Source of the DNA: Actinomadura craniellae
GTDB lineage: Bacteria > Actinomycetota > Actinomycetes > Streptosporangiales > Streptosporangiaceae
Direction: 5' to 3'
Assembly (NCBI RefSeq): GCF_003289645.1
Contig: NZ_QLYX01000010.1
Coordinates: forward strand, 1 to 64,000
DNA length: 64,000 nt
The notes under the pieces were generated by a model that saw nothing but the letters and a program-made list of their open reading frames with translations, had not been told where the DNA came from and made no database searches. This document shows positions 1 through 8,473 of this stretch, piece by piece (position 1 is the first letter of the stretch; every line of letters begins with the position of its first letter). The position numbers and the translations under genes are program-made.

Positions 1-8
1 TGGGGCAC
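1..8 (-). CDS. Start of a gene leaving the window (pyrR or bldD likely)
   Basis: On the minus strand a GTG start at bases 8-6 is preceded by a perfect AGGAGG Shine-Dalgarno (bases 19-14) at 5-nt spacing. Only GTG CCC CA is visible, so the product cannot be read. In actinobacteria nusB is usually followed by bldD and/or pyrR. The structured leader just upstream fits a regulated pyr gene better, but this rests on context only. Confidence 0.45.
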
Positions 9-71
9 GAGGACCTCCTACGGGTGCGGAGTGGCTGTGTGGTAGCTCCACACCACACCTGGGAGGTCCTC
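9..71 (-). promoter_or_regulatory. RNA leader that can hide the Shine-Dalgarno of the next gene
   Basis: On the minus strand GAGGACCTCC (71-62) is an exact complement of GGAGGTCCTC (18-9), and the latter contains most of the Shine-Dalgarno of the gene starting at base 8. Between the two arms is a small hairpin, GTGTGG-AGCTA-CCACAC (53-37). Folding of the outer 10-bp stem would block ribosome binding. The layout resembles translational repression of pyr leaders by PyrR in mycobacteria, but I do not see a certain PyrR-binding loop. Confidence 0.6.
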
Positions 72-72
72 C

Positions 73-117
73 CTATTTCAACAACATCCGGCCCGTGTCG
101 CCGTCACCAACGTCCAT
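73..117 (-). CDS. Possible 14-codon leader peptide
   Basis: A short frame (ATG at 117, TAG at 75-73) encodes MDVGDGDTGRMLLK. Its stop codon lies 1 nt before the upstream arm (71-62) of the stem that hides the next gene's Shine-Dalgarno. A ribosome ending there would cover that arm and free the downstream start, as in classical translational attenuators. No good Shine-Dalgarno precedes the ATG. A weak TAGGTG -10-like sequence 12 to 18 nt upstream could make it nearly leaderless. Small frames arise by chance, so confidence is low. Confidence 0.3.
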   Translation of the reverse strand: MDVGDGDTGRMLLK

Positions 118-172
118 GAGCAGTACACCTAGCCAGGACCGCCGACCCGGATCGCCGGACGCCGCGGATTCG

Positions 173-589
173 TTACAGCGCCAGGGAGGGCTTGAGCCGT
201 TGCAACCGTGAGAGCAGGCCGTTGACGAACCGGGGCGACTCCTCGGTGGACAGCTCGGTGGCCAGCGCCACCGCCTCGCTGATCGCCACCGCGTCCGGCA
301 CGTCGTCCACCCACAGCAGCTCGTAGGCGCCCAGCCGGAGGATGTTGCGGTCGACCGCGGGCATCCGCTCGAGCGTCCAGCCCACCGCGTAGGTGGCGAT
401 CAGCTCGTCGATCCGCTCCCGCTGGGCATGGGCGCCCTCTACCAGCCGCACGGCGTGCGGAAGGGCGGCCAGCTCCTCGCCCTCGGGGCGGCGGCGCTGG
501 GCCAGCACGTCGACCGGGGACTCACCGCGCACGTCGGCCGCATACAGCACGTCGAGGGCGAGCTTGCGCGCCTTGGTGCGGGCGGCCAT
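173..589 (-). CDS. nusB: Transcription antitermination factor NusB
   Basis: NusB is a small all-helical protein. With NusE (ribosomal protein S10) it binds boxA RNA and supports rRNA antitermination. The product is 138 aa, the usual size. It begins [20 protein letters not shown] and ends in the conserved helix FVNGLLSRLQ. The internal block MPAVDRNILRLGAYELLW is the family hallmark. Its ATG overlaps the efp stop by one base (TGATG), so translation is probably coupled. The order efp-nusB on one strand is standard in actinobacteria. Confidence 0.95.
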   Translation of the reverse strand: MAARTKARKLALDVLYAADVRGESPVDVLAQRRRPEGEELAALPHAVRLVEGAHAQRERIDELIATYAVGWTLERMPAVDRNILRLGAYELLWVDDVPDAVAISEAVALATELSTEESPRFVNGLLSRLQRLKPSLAL

Positions 590-1146
590 CAGCCGCGGCC
601 GAGGTAATCGCCGGAGCGGGTGTCGACCTTGACCTTCTCGCCGGTGGTGATGAACAGCGGGACCTGGATCTGGGCGCCGGTCTCCAGGGTGGCGGGCTTG
701 CTGCCGCCGGTGGAGCGGTCGCCCTGGAGCCCGGGCTCGGTGTGGGTGACCTCCAGCACGACCGCGGCGGGCAGCTCCACGTAGAGCGGGTTCTCCTCGT
801 TGAACGCGATCACCGCCATCTGCTCGGGCAGCAGGTAGTCGGCCGCGCCGCCGACCGTCGCCGCCGGGATGTGCGGCTGGTCGTAGGTCTCGGTGTCCAT
901 GAAGACGAAGTCCTCGCCCTCGCGGTAGAGGTACTGCATCTCCCGCTTGTCGACGCTGGCCACGTCCACCTTGGTGCCGGCGTTGAAGGTCCGGTCCACG
1001 ACCTTGCCCGACAGCACGTTCTTCAGCTTGGTGCGGACGAACGCGCCGCCCTTGCCGGGCTTGACGTGCTGGAATTCCAGGACGGTCCACAGCTGGCCGT
1101 CGAGGTTCAGCGTCATGCCGTTCTTGAGGTCGTTCGTCGTCGCCAC
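589..1146 (-). CDS. efp: Elongation factor P
   Basis: EF-P enters the ribosomal E/P region and rescues ribosomes stalled at polyproline stretches. The product is 185 aa with the three beta-barrel domains expected. The domain I loop KPGKGGAF places lysine 32 at the tip, the residue that faces the peptidyl-transferase centre. The C-terminal signature [16 protein letters not shown] is intact. The start is GTG, with AGGAGA 8 nt upstream. It lies 30 nt after pepQ and overlaps nusB. Confidence 0.97.
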   Translation of the reverse strand: MATTNDLKNGMTLNLDGQLWTVLEFQHVKPGKGGAFVRTKLKNVLSGKVVDRTFNAGTKVDVASVDKREMQYLYREGEDFVFMDTETYDQPHIPAATVGGAADYLLPEQMAVIAFNEENPLYVELPAAVVLEVTHTEPGLQGDRSTGGSKPATLETGAQIQVPLFITTGEKVKVDTRSGDYLGRG

Positions 1147-1176
1147 GCGTCGTCTCTCCTGTTACGGCGCCCGCGC

Positions 1177-2241
1177 CTAGAGCACGAGCAGTTCCTTGGT
1201 CGTCCGGGTGAGGATCTCGGGACCGTCGGCGCGGACCACCAGAGTGTCCTCGATGCGCACCCCGCCCCGGCCGGCGAGGTAGACGCCGGGCTCGGCGGTG
1301 ATCGGAACCCGGTCGGCCAGTTTAGCGGTCCGGTCGTACCCCATGAGCGGTGCCTCGTGGATCGCCAGGCCGACTCCGTGCCCGAGCCCGTGCGGGAAGT
1401 CGTCGCCGTGCCCCGCCTCGACGATCACCGTCCGCGCCGCCGCGTCGACGTCGTGGGCGGCGGCGCCGGGGCGGGCCGCCTCGATCCCGGCCCGCTGGGC
1501 CGCGTGGACCAGGTCGTAGATCTCCCGCTGCCAGCCGGCGGGCTCGCCCACGGCGACGGTGCGGGTCATGTCGGCGTGGTAGCCGCCGTACAGGGCGCCG
1601 AAGTCCATGGTCAGCAGGTCGCCCGCGGCGAGCGGGCGGTCGCCGGGGCGGTGGTGCGGCACCGCGCCGTTGGGCCCGCCGGCGACGATCGAGGCGAACG
1701 CGGGCGCCTCCGCGCCGAGGTCGACCATCTGCCGTTCGAGCGCGATCGCGATCTGCCGCTCGGTCACCCCGGGGGCGATCGTGGGCAGCACGGCGTCGAA
1801 GGCGCGGTCGGTGAGCGCGCAGGCCTCGCGGAGCAGGGCGATCTCGGCCTCGTCCTTGACCTGGCGCAGCCCTTCCACCGCCCGGCCCAGCGGGACGAGT
1901 TCACCGTCGGCCGCGGCGGCGATCTCGCCGTGCCGCTCGACCGTCACCTGGTGCTCCTCGTACGCCAGCCGGGCGGCCTTGGCCCGGGTGGCGAGCTCGA
2001 CGGCGACCGGGCGGGTGACGAGGAGTTCGAGCTCCGGGCAGACCCGCCGGGCGGTCCCGGCGTAGCGGGCGTCGGTGGCCAGCAGCGCGGTGCCGTCGGC
2101 GCGCACCAGCAGGGCGGCGTTGCTGCTGGCCAGCCCGGTGAGGTAGCGGACGTTCACCAGGTCGGTGATCAGCGCGGCGGGGACGTCCCGCCCGGCCACC
2201 AGCTCGGCGAGCCGAGCGCGGCGGAGCTCGTGTTCTTCCAT
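1177..2241 (-). CDS. pepQ: M24 family Xaa-Pro dipeptidase/aminopeptidase
   Basis: This is a cytoplasmic metallopeptidase that cleaves the bond before proline. From the ATG at 2241 (MEEHELRRARLAEL) it is 354 aa, a normal size. It has an N-terminal creatinase-like domain and then the pita-bread fold. The five metal ligands sit in DFGALYGGYHADMTRT (two Asp), HGLGHGVGL (His), EPGVY (Glu) and GVRIEDT (Glu). The frame stays open 16 codons upstream, but those codons resemble intergenic sequence. pepQ-efp-nusB is a conserved actinobacterial trio. PepQ is the usual name; the substrate length preference cannot be read from sequence. Confidence 0.9.
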   Translation of the reverse strand: MEEHELRRARLAELVAGRDVPAALITDLVNVRYLTGLASSNAALLVRADGTALLATDARYAGTARRVCPELELLVTRPVAVELATRAKAARLAYEEHQVTVERHGEIAAAADGELVPLGRAVEGLRQVKDEAEIALLREACALTDRAFDAVLPTIAPGVTERQIAIALERQMVDLGAEAPAFASIVAGGPNGAVPHHRPGDRPLAAGDLLTMDFGALYGGYHADMTRTVAVGEPAGWQREIYDLVHAAQRAGIEAARPGAAAHDVDAAARTVIVEAGHGDDFPHGLGHGVGLAIHEAPLMGYDRTAKLADRVPITAEPGVYLAGRGGVRIEDTLVVRADGPEILTRTTKELLVL

Positions 2242-2302
2242 GTGGGCGACCCTATGCGGCCGTCGCCGTGCCCCGTCCGGGCGGGGCACGGCGACGGGGG
2301 CG

Positions 2303-3349
2303 TCACGCGTCGGCGACGAGCTCCCTGATCTTCTCGATCAGGGCCAGCCGGCCCTTGTGGTCACCGGCGATCGGGTTGATGTTGAGGGTGGTGACGCCGG
2401 ACTCCTTCATCGCCGCCAGCCGCTCCCGGACATGGCCCTCGGGGCCGATGAGCGACATCTTCTGCAGCAGTTCGGCGGGGACCTTGGCGGCGGCCTCGTC
2501 CTTCTTGCCGGCGAGGTAGAGGTCCTGGATCTCCTCGGCCTCCTTCTCCCAGCCGTACCTGCGGCACAGGTCGTTGTAGAAGTTCCTGCCCTTGGCGCCC
2601 ATCCCGCCGATGTAGAGGGCGGCCATCGGGCGGCCGAACTCCAGGTAGCTCTCGACGTCGTCGCCGATGGCCAGCGGGGCCTGGGCGACGACGTCGAGCT
2701 CGCCGAGCGAGGGGTCGCGGCGGGCCCGGCCGGCGGCCAGCGAGTCGCCCCAGACCTCACCGGCCTTCTCCGGCAGGTAGAAGATCGGCTCCCAGCCTTC
2801 GGCGATCTCGGCGGTCATCTCGACGTTCTTCGGCCCGATGGCGGCGATCATGATCGGGATGCGCTCGCGCACCGGTGTGTTGATCAGCTTGAGCGGCTTG
2901 CCCAGGCCGGTGCCCTGCTCGAGCGGCAGCGGCAGGGTGAAGTGCCGGCCCTGGTACTGGACGCGCTCGCGCCGCCAGACCTGTCGGCAGATGTCGATGA
3001 CCTCGCGGGTGCGGCCCAGCGGGGCCCGGTAGGGGACGCCGTGGAATCCCTCGATCACCTGCGGGCCGGACGCGCCGATGCCGAGGGTGAACCGGCCGTC
3101 GGACACGTAGTCGAGCCCGGCGGCGGTCATCGCCAGCAGGGTGGGGGTCCGCGAGTAGATCGGCAGGATTCCGGAGGCGATCTCCAGCCGCTCGGTCTTG
3201 GCCGCGATGTAGCCCATTTGGCTCACGGCGTCGAAGCTGTACGCCTCCGCGACGTACACGATGTCGAGCCCGGCCTTCTCGAAGTCGGCCAGCTCGTCGA
3301 CGGCCTCCTTGAAGCCGCCCGAGTAGCCGAGCGCCATCCCGATGCGCAT
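2303..3349 (-). CDS. LLM-class F420-dependent oxidoreductase
   Basis: A 348-aa TIM-barrel protein of the luciferase-like monooxygenase superfamily. It shows the typical opening MRIGMALGYSGGF and blocks such as GRFTLGIGASGPQVIEGFHGV and IPIMIAAIGPKNVEM. In actinobacteria this branch usually binds coenzyme F420 and transfers hydride to or from an organic substrate. The substrate cannot be inferred. It lies downstream of the enoyl-CoA hydratase on the same strand (60-nt gap), so the two may be cotranscribed under the nearby TetR regulator. It belongs to a four-gene insert between aroQ and pepQ. Confidence 0.85.
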   Translation of the reverse strand: MRIGMALGYSGGFKEAVDELADFEKAGLDIVYVAEAYSFDAVSQMGYIAAKTERLEIASGILPIYSRTPTLLAMTAAGLDYVSDGRFTLGIGASGPQVIEGFHGVPYRAPLGRTREVIDICRQVWRRERVQYQGRHFTLPLPLEQGTGLGKPLKLINTPVRERIPIMIAAIGPKNVEMTAEIAEGWEPIFYLPEKAGEVWGDSLAAGRARRDPSLGELDVVAQAPLAIGDDVESYLEFGRPMAALYIGGMGAKGRNFYNDLCRRYGWEKEAEEIQDLYLAGKKDEAAAKVPAELLQKMSLIGPEGHVRERLAAMKESGVTTLNINPIAGDHKGRLALIEKIRELVADA

Positions 3350-3409
3350 CCGACGTCCCTTCTGTAAACCGAATCAGGTTCGGATCGAGTCCAACGATAG
3401 AGGGTCCGC

Positions 3410-4066
3410 TCAGGCTCCGGACAGCGCCTGGAGTACCGGCCGGTAGATGTCCGTGCGGATCTTGGCGATCGTCTCGCCGGCCTTCGGCGCCAGCGGGCCG
3501 GCCAGGCCCAGCGCGACGGGCAGCACCTCGGCCTCCGGCGCGGTGCGGTGCACGATGCCGGCGGCCAGCGCCTCGGCCGCCGGGTAGCGCCGTCCGGTGA
3601 TCATGGCCTCGTGCGCGGTCGCGCTGGGCAGCCGGGTGGTGATCAGCGCGTTCATGCCCGGTGTGAACGACAGCCCGAGGTCGACCTCCGGCAGGCAGAA
3701 GTAGCCGCGGTCGTCGCGCATCACCAGGAGGTCGTGCGCCAGCGCGAGCATGCCCCCGGCGGCGAAGGCGTGCCCGTTGATCGCGGCCACCGTGGGCAGC
3801 GGCAGCGTGAGCAGCCGGGCGAAGAGCCCGTGCACCCGATCCAGGTAGGGGCCCCACTGGTCGCCGTTGGCACCGAGCCAGTCGAGGTCGAGACCGTTGG
3901 AGTAGAACTTTCCGGTTCCGGTCGTCACCAGGGCCCGCGGCCCCTCGGCCTTCTCCACGGTGTCGAGCGCGCCCCCGACGGCGTCCAGGAACTGCGGGCT
4001 GAACCGGTTCTCGCCGGCGTCAAAACGCAGGACGAACACGTCGCCGTCGCGCTGCAGATCGATCAC
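3410..4066 (-). CDS. Enoyl-CoA hydratase/isomerase family protein
   Basis: A 218-aa crotonase-fold protein. The oxyanion-hole segments are visible as GTGKFYSNGLDLDWLG and INGHAFAAGGMLALAHD. It lacks the long C-terminal helical extension of 260-aa hydratases and resembles the short actinobacterial and plant isomerase-like members. GTG 4066 (VIDLQRDGDVFV) is chosen because AAGGGA lies just upstream; the frame is open 16 codons further up. Its promoter region holds a perfect TATGAC-N4-GTCATA operator shared with the divergent TetR gene. The exact CoA substrate is unknown. Confidence 0.8.
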   Translation of the reverse strand: MIDLQRDGDVFVLRFDAGENRFSPQFLDAVGGALDTVEKAEGPRALVTTGTGKFYSNGLDLDWLGANGDQWGPYLDRVHGLFARLLTLPLPTVAAINGHAFAAGGMLALAHDLLVMRDDRGYFCLPEVDLGLSFTPGMNALITTRLPSATAHEAMITGRRYPAAEALAAGIVHRTAPEAEVLPVALGLAGPLAPKAGETIAKIRTDIYRPVLQALSGA

Positions 4067-4106
4067 GGGGGTCCCTTCGTTCGGGCCTGGCGGGCCACGC
4101 CAGGTG

Positions 4107-4122
4107 TATGACAACCGTCATA
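4107..4122. promoter_or_regulatory. TetR-type operator 1 (enoyl-CoA hydratase side)
   Basis: Perfect inverted repeat TATGAC-AACC-GTCATA. It lies 41 bp upstream of the enoyl-CoA hydratase start and matches the site before the TetR gene. It is the presumed binding site of the adjacent regulator. Confidence 0.75.
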
Positions 4123-4153
4123 TGAAGTTGCCGTCTTGGCCAGGTCGCGATTC

Positions 4154-4169
4154 TATGATGAATGTCATA
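4154..4169. promoter_or_regulatory. TetR-type operator 2 (regulator side)
   Basis: Inverted repeat TATGAT-GAAT-GTCATA with one mismatch, the same 6-4-6 design as the site at 4107-4122 and 47 bp from it. It ends 8 bp before the GTG start of the TetR gene, which suggests autoregulation. Confidence 0.75.
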
Positions 4170-4177
4170 ATTCTGGG

Positions 4178-4756
4178 GTGAGCAAGTCGGACAGCAGGGA
4201 TCGCATGGTCCGCAGCGCGGCGTACCTCTTCCGGGAGCGCGGCTACAGCGGGACGGGGTTCCGCGATGTCATCGCGCACAGCGGGGCACCCCGCGGCTCG
4301 ATCTACCACCACTTCCCCGAAGGGAAGGCGCAGCTCGCCGAGGAAGCCGTCCGCTACGCCGGCGACTTCCTCAACGCCGGCATCACCGCCGCGGTGAGCG
4401 GCGACGACGCCACCGCCGCGATCGACGTCTTCGGCGGCTGGTGGCGCCGGGTACTGGTCAAGAGCGACTTCCGGGCCGGCTGCCCGGTGGTGGCCGTGAC
4501 GGTGGAGTCGCACGACGACGCGCCCCGGCTCACCGCCGCCGCGGCGGCGGCCTTCGCCCGGTGGGAGGACACCCTGGCCACCGCGCTGGCCAACTCCGGC
4601 GTGCCCGACGAGCGGGCCGGGCGGCTGGCCACACTGATCGTCTCGGCGGTCGAGGGCGCCACCATCCTGTGCCGGGCCCGCCGCGACGCCCAGCCGCTCG
4701 ACGACGTGATCGTCGAGCTCAAGGCCCTCACCCGGGCGGCCGTCCTCCCGGAATGA
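4178..4756 (+). CDS. TetR/AcrR family regulator (YxaF/LmrA type)
   Basis: A 192-aa one-component repressor. The N-terminal helix-turn-helix (about residues 8-55) contains FRERGYSGTGFRDVIAHSG followed by GSIYHHFPEGKAQLAEEA, the pattern of the YxaF/LmrA branch. The ligand domain fills the rest. GTG 4178 is preferred over an ATG 42 bp earlier because the earlier codons overlap the operator. It is divergent from the enoyl-CoA hydratase/F420 oxidoreductase pair, and two matching palindromes lie between them. It probably represses both units until an acyl-CoA-like or hydrophobic ligand binds; the ligand is a guess. Confidence 0.87.
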   Translation: MSKSDSRDRMVRSAAYLFRERGYSGTGFRDVIAHSGAPRGSIYHHFPEGKAQLAEEAVRYAGDFLNAGITAAVSGDDATAAIDVFGGWWRRVLVKSDFRAGCPVVAVTVESHDDAPRLTAAAAAAFARWEDTLATALANSGVPDERAGRLATLIVSAVEGATILCRARRDAQPLDDVIVELKALTRAAVLPE

Positions 4757-4779
4757 GGCGGGACGGGGCGGGGAACGCC

Positions 4780-4824
4780 ACCGTCCTCGCCCTCCCGGAA
4801 ACGCGCCGGGAAGGCGAGGACGGT
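4780..4824. terminator. Bidirectional terminator-like hairpin
   Basis: Bases 4780-4798 pair with 4806-4824: 19 positions with one mismatch around a 7-nt loop. It lies between the convergent TetR and hydrolase genes. No T-tract follows, as is common in actinomycetes. Confidence 0.75.
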
Positions 4825-4844
4825 CCGAGGTCACCTGACGGAGA

Positions 4845-6212
4845 TCATTTGCCGAGGTCGGCGGCGAGGGCGTCCTTCAGGTTCAGCGCGGCGTCGGCCG
4901 GGGTGATGTAACCGGCGCGGATGTTGCGCAGGTCGGTCGCGACCACCGCGGCGACATAGCGGCCCTTGCTCGGGTAGAGCTTCTTCAGGGTCGCCTGGTC
5001 GTAGGGGGTGTACGAGCCGAAGAGCCGGCAGAAGCTCTCCCCGGAGTTGTCACCGTCGTTCAGCGCGGTCGGCACCGTCAGCTGGGACAGCCGGATGCCG
5101 CCCTTGACGAAGCCGTTCTCGTCCCGCGCCTTGGTCCCGTCGGCGTTGAACTGGATGACGGGGGCGGCCGGCGGCGGGGTGCCGCGCTCGGCCCAGCGCG
5201 CCAGGTGGTCGTAGGCCGTGCCGGTCACCTGGTGGATGGGCATCCGGCTGAACGGCTGCCGGTCGCAGTTGTACTGCGTGACGCCGCCCAGGTCGCGCTC
5301 GGAGAGCGGGCCCCGGTACTCCTGGCCGTCCCAGCCGGAGTGCGCGGAACCGGCCACCTCCCAGCGGCGGAACACGTTGCTGTCGGCCCGCCGGTCGGGG
5401 GTGCGCACGTCGGTCTCCGAGAGCACCTGGAAGACCGGCTCCTTGCCGACGCGGGTGGGTGCCCCACCGACGATGAAGCCGTAGCCGTCGAAGACGGGCT
5501 GGATCTGCGGCAGGACGCGGTCGTAGTAGACGACCATCCGGCCCGCCGACTGCGAGGCGCCGATCGCCAGGATCGTCTTGGCCTTCAGCCCGCCCAGCAG
5601 CTTGGTGCCCTGGGGCGAGCGGATCGCCTGGGCCGCCTGGCTGAAGATGTCGTAGGACAGCTGGTCGGTGGTGAACTGGCCCGCGCCGGTGACGTCCAGG
5701 TCGCCGTAGCGGGCGGGGCTCCAGCCGCGCAGCTGGTCAACGCCGACGCGCTGGGCCGACACCCCCACCCAGGCGTAACCCTCGCGAAGGATGTCCCGGT
5801 AGTTCCAGAGGGCGTCCAGGTCGTAGCCGGCCGTGACGTTCTGCCACTCGACCAGGACCCGGCCGTTGAACTTCTTGGCGTTCGCGGGACGCCGCACCAC
5901 GACGCGCGTCTTGTACGCCACGTCCGTGCCCTCGACGGCGCCCGTGGCGCTGTAGGCGTCGGCCTTGCCGGAGAGATGGAACTCCTCCTCCACGAAGCCC
6001 GCCTTGCGCAGGTCCAGGTAGGTGGAGAAGAAGGGGTAGGTGTCCTTGATGTTCGGCGACTTGGGGTCGCCCGGCGCGGTGCCGGGGAGGGGCCCCTGCA
6101 CGGTGGGCCGTGCCACCGGGGACGGCGCCGCGGAGGCCGCCGCCGGCGCCAGGGCGACGAGTGCCGCCGTACCGACGAGAACGGCGAGCGTTCGTCGGGT
6201 GAATCCGACCAC
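4845..6212 (-). CDS. Secreted alpha/beta-hydrolase domain protein
   Basis: A 455-aa exported protein. The N-terminus (TRRTLAVLVGTAALVALAPAAASAAPS) is a signal peptide with an Ala-X-Ala cleavage site near residue 28. The mature part carries the nucleophile elbow GASQSAGRM and matches the actinobacterial and proteobacterial 'alpha/beta hydrolase domain' family of about 450-500 aa. An esterase or hydrolase activity outside the membrane is likely; the substrate is unknown. The start is GTG, with AAAGGA upstream. It lies alone on the minus strand, convergent with the TetR gene. Confidence 0.82.
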   Translation of the reverse strand: MVGFTRRTLAVLVGTAALVALAPAAASAAPSPVARPTVQGPLPGTAPGDPKSPNIKDTYPFFSTYLDLRKAGFVEEEFHLSGKADAYSATGAVEGTDVAYKTRVVVRRPANAKKFNGRVLVEWQNVTAGYDLDALWNYRDILREGYAWVGVSAQRVGVDQLRGWSPARYGDLDVTGAGQFTTDQLSYDIFSQAAQAIRSPQGTKLLGGLKAKTILAIGASQSAGRMVVYYDRVLPQIQPVFDGYGFIVGGAPTRVGKEPVFQVLSETDVRTPDRRADSNVFRRWEVAGSAHSGWDGQEYRGPLSERDLGGVTQYNCDRQPFSRMPIHQVTGTAYDHLARWAERGTPPPAAPVIQFNADGTKARDENGFVKGGIRLSQLTVPTALNDGDNSGESFCRLFGSYTPYDQATLKKLYPSKGRYVAAVVATDLRNIRAGYITPADAALNLKDALAADLGK

Positions 6213-6433
6213 GTCAGGTCTTCCTTTCCTCGACGTGTGAGGTGGGCCGGATCAGGATCGCCCGAAACCAGGAAGATGACCATGGAAAAACGGCGAAACC
6301 GGCGAAAATACCGATCGCACCACCGATAGGTGACGCCAGATACCGAATCCGGACAAATCCCCGGCAACCCGGCCCGCCGAGCAGCGGAAACGCCCCTCCG
6401 GGCCGCCACGGACGGTACGTGCCGGCAAGGCGT

Positions 6434-6895
6434 TCAGGCGCCGGCGATCGCCTCCGCCGCGAGCATGTCCGCCACCGCCTGCAGGGCCAGGACGTACGAC
6501 GTCATCCCGAACCCGGCGATCGTGCCGGTGGCCACCCCGGCGACCACGGAGGTGTGCCGGAACTCCTCGCGGGCCGCCGGATTGGAGATGTGCACCTCCA
6601 CCAGTGGCGCGGTGCGCTGGGCGAGTGCGTCCCGCAGCGCGTAGGAGTAGTGGGTGAACGCCGCCGGGTTGAGCACGATCGGCAACCGGGCGTCGGCCGC
6701 CTCGTGCACCCAGCCGACCAGTTCCGCCTCGTCGTCGGTCTGCCGGACCTCCACGTGCAGGTCCAGCCGGCGACCGGTCTCCCGGCACAGCTCCACCAGG
6801 TCGTCGAACGTCGCCGCGCCGTAGACGTCGGGCTCGCGGGTACCCAGCCGGCGCAGGTTCGGCCCGTTCAGCACCAGGACCGTACGGCCGCTCAT
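6434..6895 (-). CDS. aroQ: Type II 3-dehydroquinate dehydratase
   Basis: Third step of the shikimate pathway: 3-dehydroquinate to 3-dehydroshikimate. The 153-aa product has the type II signature [17 protein letters not shown], with the catalytic tyrosine at about residue 25. It also has [16 protein letters not shown] and VEVHISNP, which supply the active-site Asn and His. Its ATG overlaps the aroB stop by 4 bases (ATGA). It is the last gene of aroC-aroK-aroB-aroQ. A 221-nt gap without an obvious structure separates it from the secreted hydrolase. Confidence 0.95.
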   Translation of the reverse strand: MSGRTVLVLNGPNLRRLGTREPDVYGAATFDDLVELCRETGRRLDLHVEVRQTDDEAELVGWVHEAADARLPIVLNPAAFTHYSYALRDALAQRTAPLVEVHISNPAAREEFRHTSVVAGVATGTIAGFGMTSYVLALQAVADMLAAEAIAGA

Positions 6896-7968
6896 CCGGA
6901 CACCCGCCGGTAGGCCGCGGCCAGCAGGTCCTCGGCGGGGGCCGCCAGGCGGCCCGGCTCGGCGAGGCCGTCGAGCACCACGAACCGCAGGGTGGCCCCC
7001 CGGGACTTCTTGTCCACCCGCATGCCCTCGCGCAACGCCGGCCAGGCGTCCGCCCGGTAGGAGGTGGGCAGCCCGACCGAGGCGAGCACCGCGCGGTGCC
7101 GGTCGACCAGGCCGGCGGGCAGCCGGCCGGCCAGCCGCGACAGCTCGGCGGCGTAGACCATGCCGACGGCCACCGCGTGCCCGTGCCGGAACCGGTAGTC
7201 CTCAGCCTTCTCGATCGCGTGCGCCAGGGTGTGGCCGTAGTTCAGGATCTCCCGCAGCCCGCTCTCCCGCAGGTCCGCCGCGACCACGTCGGCCTTGACC
7301 CGCACGGCCCGCTCCACCAGTTCCCGGGTGTGCGGCCCGGCCGCCCCGCAGGCGCCCTCGGGGTCGTCCTCGACCAGGTCGAGGATCACCGGGTCGGCGA
7401 TGAACCCCGCCTTGATGACCTCGGCGAGGCCGCTGATGTAGTCCTCGCGCGGCATCGACTCCAGCGTGGTCAGCTCGCACAGCACCCCCGCCGGGGGGTG
7501 GAAGGCGCCGACCAGGTTCTTGCCCTGCGCAATGTTGATACCGGTCTTCCCGCCGACCGCCGCGTCGACCATGCCGAGCAGCGTGGTGGGCACCAGCACC
7601 GCCCGGACCCCGCGCAGCCAGGACGCCGCGGCGAACCCGGCCAGGTCGGTGGTGGCCCCGCCGCCGACACCGACGACCGCGTCGGACCGGGTGACGCCCA
7701 CCTCGGCGAACCGGGACCACAGCCCGGCCAGCACGCCGACCTCCTTGGCCGCCTCGCCGGCGGGCACCGGCAGCGGGTGCACCACCAGCCCCGCCGCCTC
7801 CAGCGCCTCCCGGACCGGGCGGGCGATCTCAGGCAGCTCCTCGTTGTGGACGACCGCGACGGTGCGCACGCCCTCACCCAGCAGGCCGGGCAGCTCGGCC
7901 AGCACTCCGGTGCCGATCACCACGTCGTAGGGGTCGGCCCCCCCGACATGCACCCGGGACGACGTCAC
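6892..7968 (-). CDS. aroB: 3-dehydroquinate synthase
   Basis: Converts DAHP to 3-dehydroquinate using NAD and a divalent metal. 358 aa, full length. Visible motifs are [16 protein letters not shown] (NAD-binding Gly-rich loop), [20 protein letters not shown] and [10 protein letters not shown], which carries a metal-binding histidine. The GTG start at 7968 overlaps the aroK stop by 4 bases. Coupled translation through aroK-aroB-aroQ is evident. Confidence 0.96.
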   Translation of the reverse strand: MTSSRVHVGGADPYDVVIGTGVLAELPGLLGEGVRTVAVVHNEELPEIARPVREALEAAGLVVHPLPVPAGEAAKEVGVLAGLWSRFAEVGVTRSDAVVGVGGGATTDLAGFAAASWLRGVRAVLVPTTLLGMVDAAVGGKTGINIAQGKNLVGAFHPPAGVLCELTTLESMPREDYISGLAEVIKAGFIADPVILDLVEDDPEGACGAAGPHTRELVERAVRVKADVVAADLRESGLREILNYGHTLAHAIEKAEDYRFRHGHAVAVGMVYAAELSRLAGRLPAGLVDRHRAVLASVGLPTSYRADAWPALREGMRVDKKSRGATLRFVVLDGLAEPGRLAAPAEDLLAAAYRRVSG

Positions 7969-8468
7969 GACAGCGCTCCGGTGAGCTCCTCGGCCACCTC
8001 GGCCGGGGCACGGCCGTCGGTGGCGACAGTGATCACGGCCAGCGACTCGTACACCGGGCGGCGCTCCTCCATCAGCGCGCGCAGCCTGCTGCGCGGGTTC
8101 AGCACCAGCAGCGGCCGGGCCGCGGCGAGGCCGACCCGCTGGACGGCGTCGGCCAGCCCGACCTCCAGGTAGACCACGGTGTGGCCGGCCAGCAGCTCCC
8201 GGGTCGGCTCGGCCAGGATCGCCCCGCCGCCGAGCGCCAGCACGCCCTCGTGCTCGGCCAGCGCGGCGCGCACCGCCGCGCGCTCCAACTCGCGGAAGCG
8301 CTCCTCACCGTCGTCGATGAAGATCTCACCGATCGGCTTGCCGGTGGCGGCCTCGATATCGGCGTCGGTGTCCCGGAAGGGCACGCCGAGCCGCTCGGCC
8401 AGCGCCTGCCCCACCGTGGTCTTGCCCGAGCCCGGGGGGCCGATCAGCACTGCCTTGGGTCGTGTCAT
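7965..8468 (-). CDS. aroK: Shikimate kinase
   Basis: Phosphorylates shikimate at O3. 167 aa, the usual size. Walker [10 protein letters not shown] is at residues 10-18, DTD at 33-35 binds Mg/shikimate, and GGGAI near residue 80 forms the shikimate pocket. It overlaps aroB by 4 bases and starts 5 nt after the aroC stop. Confidence 0.96.
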   Translation of the reverse strand: MTRPKAVLIGPPGSGKTTVGQALAERLGVPFRDTDADIEAATGKPIGEIFIDDGEERFRELERAAVRAALAEHEGVLALGGGAILAEPTRELLAGHTVVYLEVGLADAVQRVGLAAARPLLVLNPRSRLRALMEERRPVYESLAVITVATDGRAPAEVAEELTGALS

Positions 8469-8473
8469 GATCC

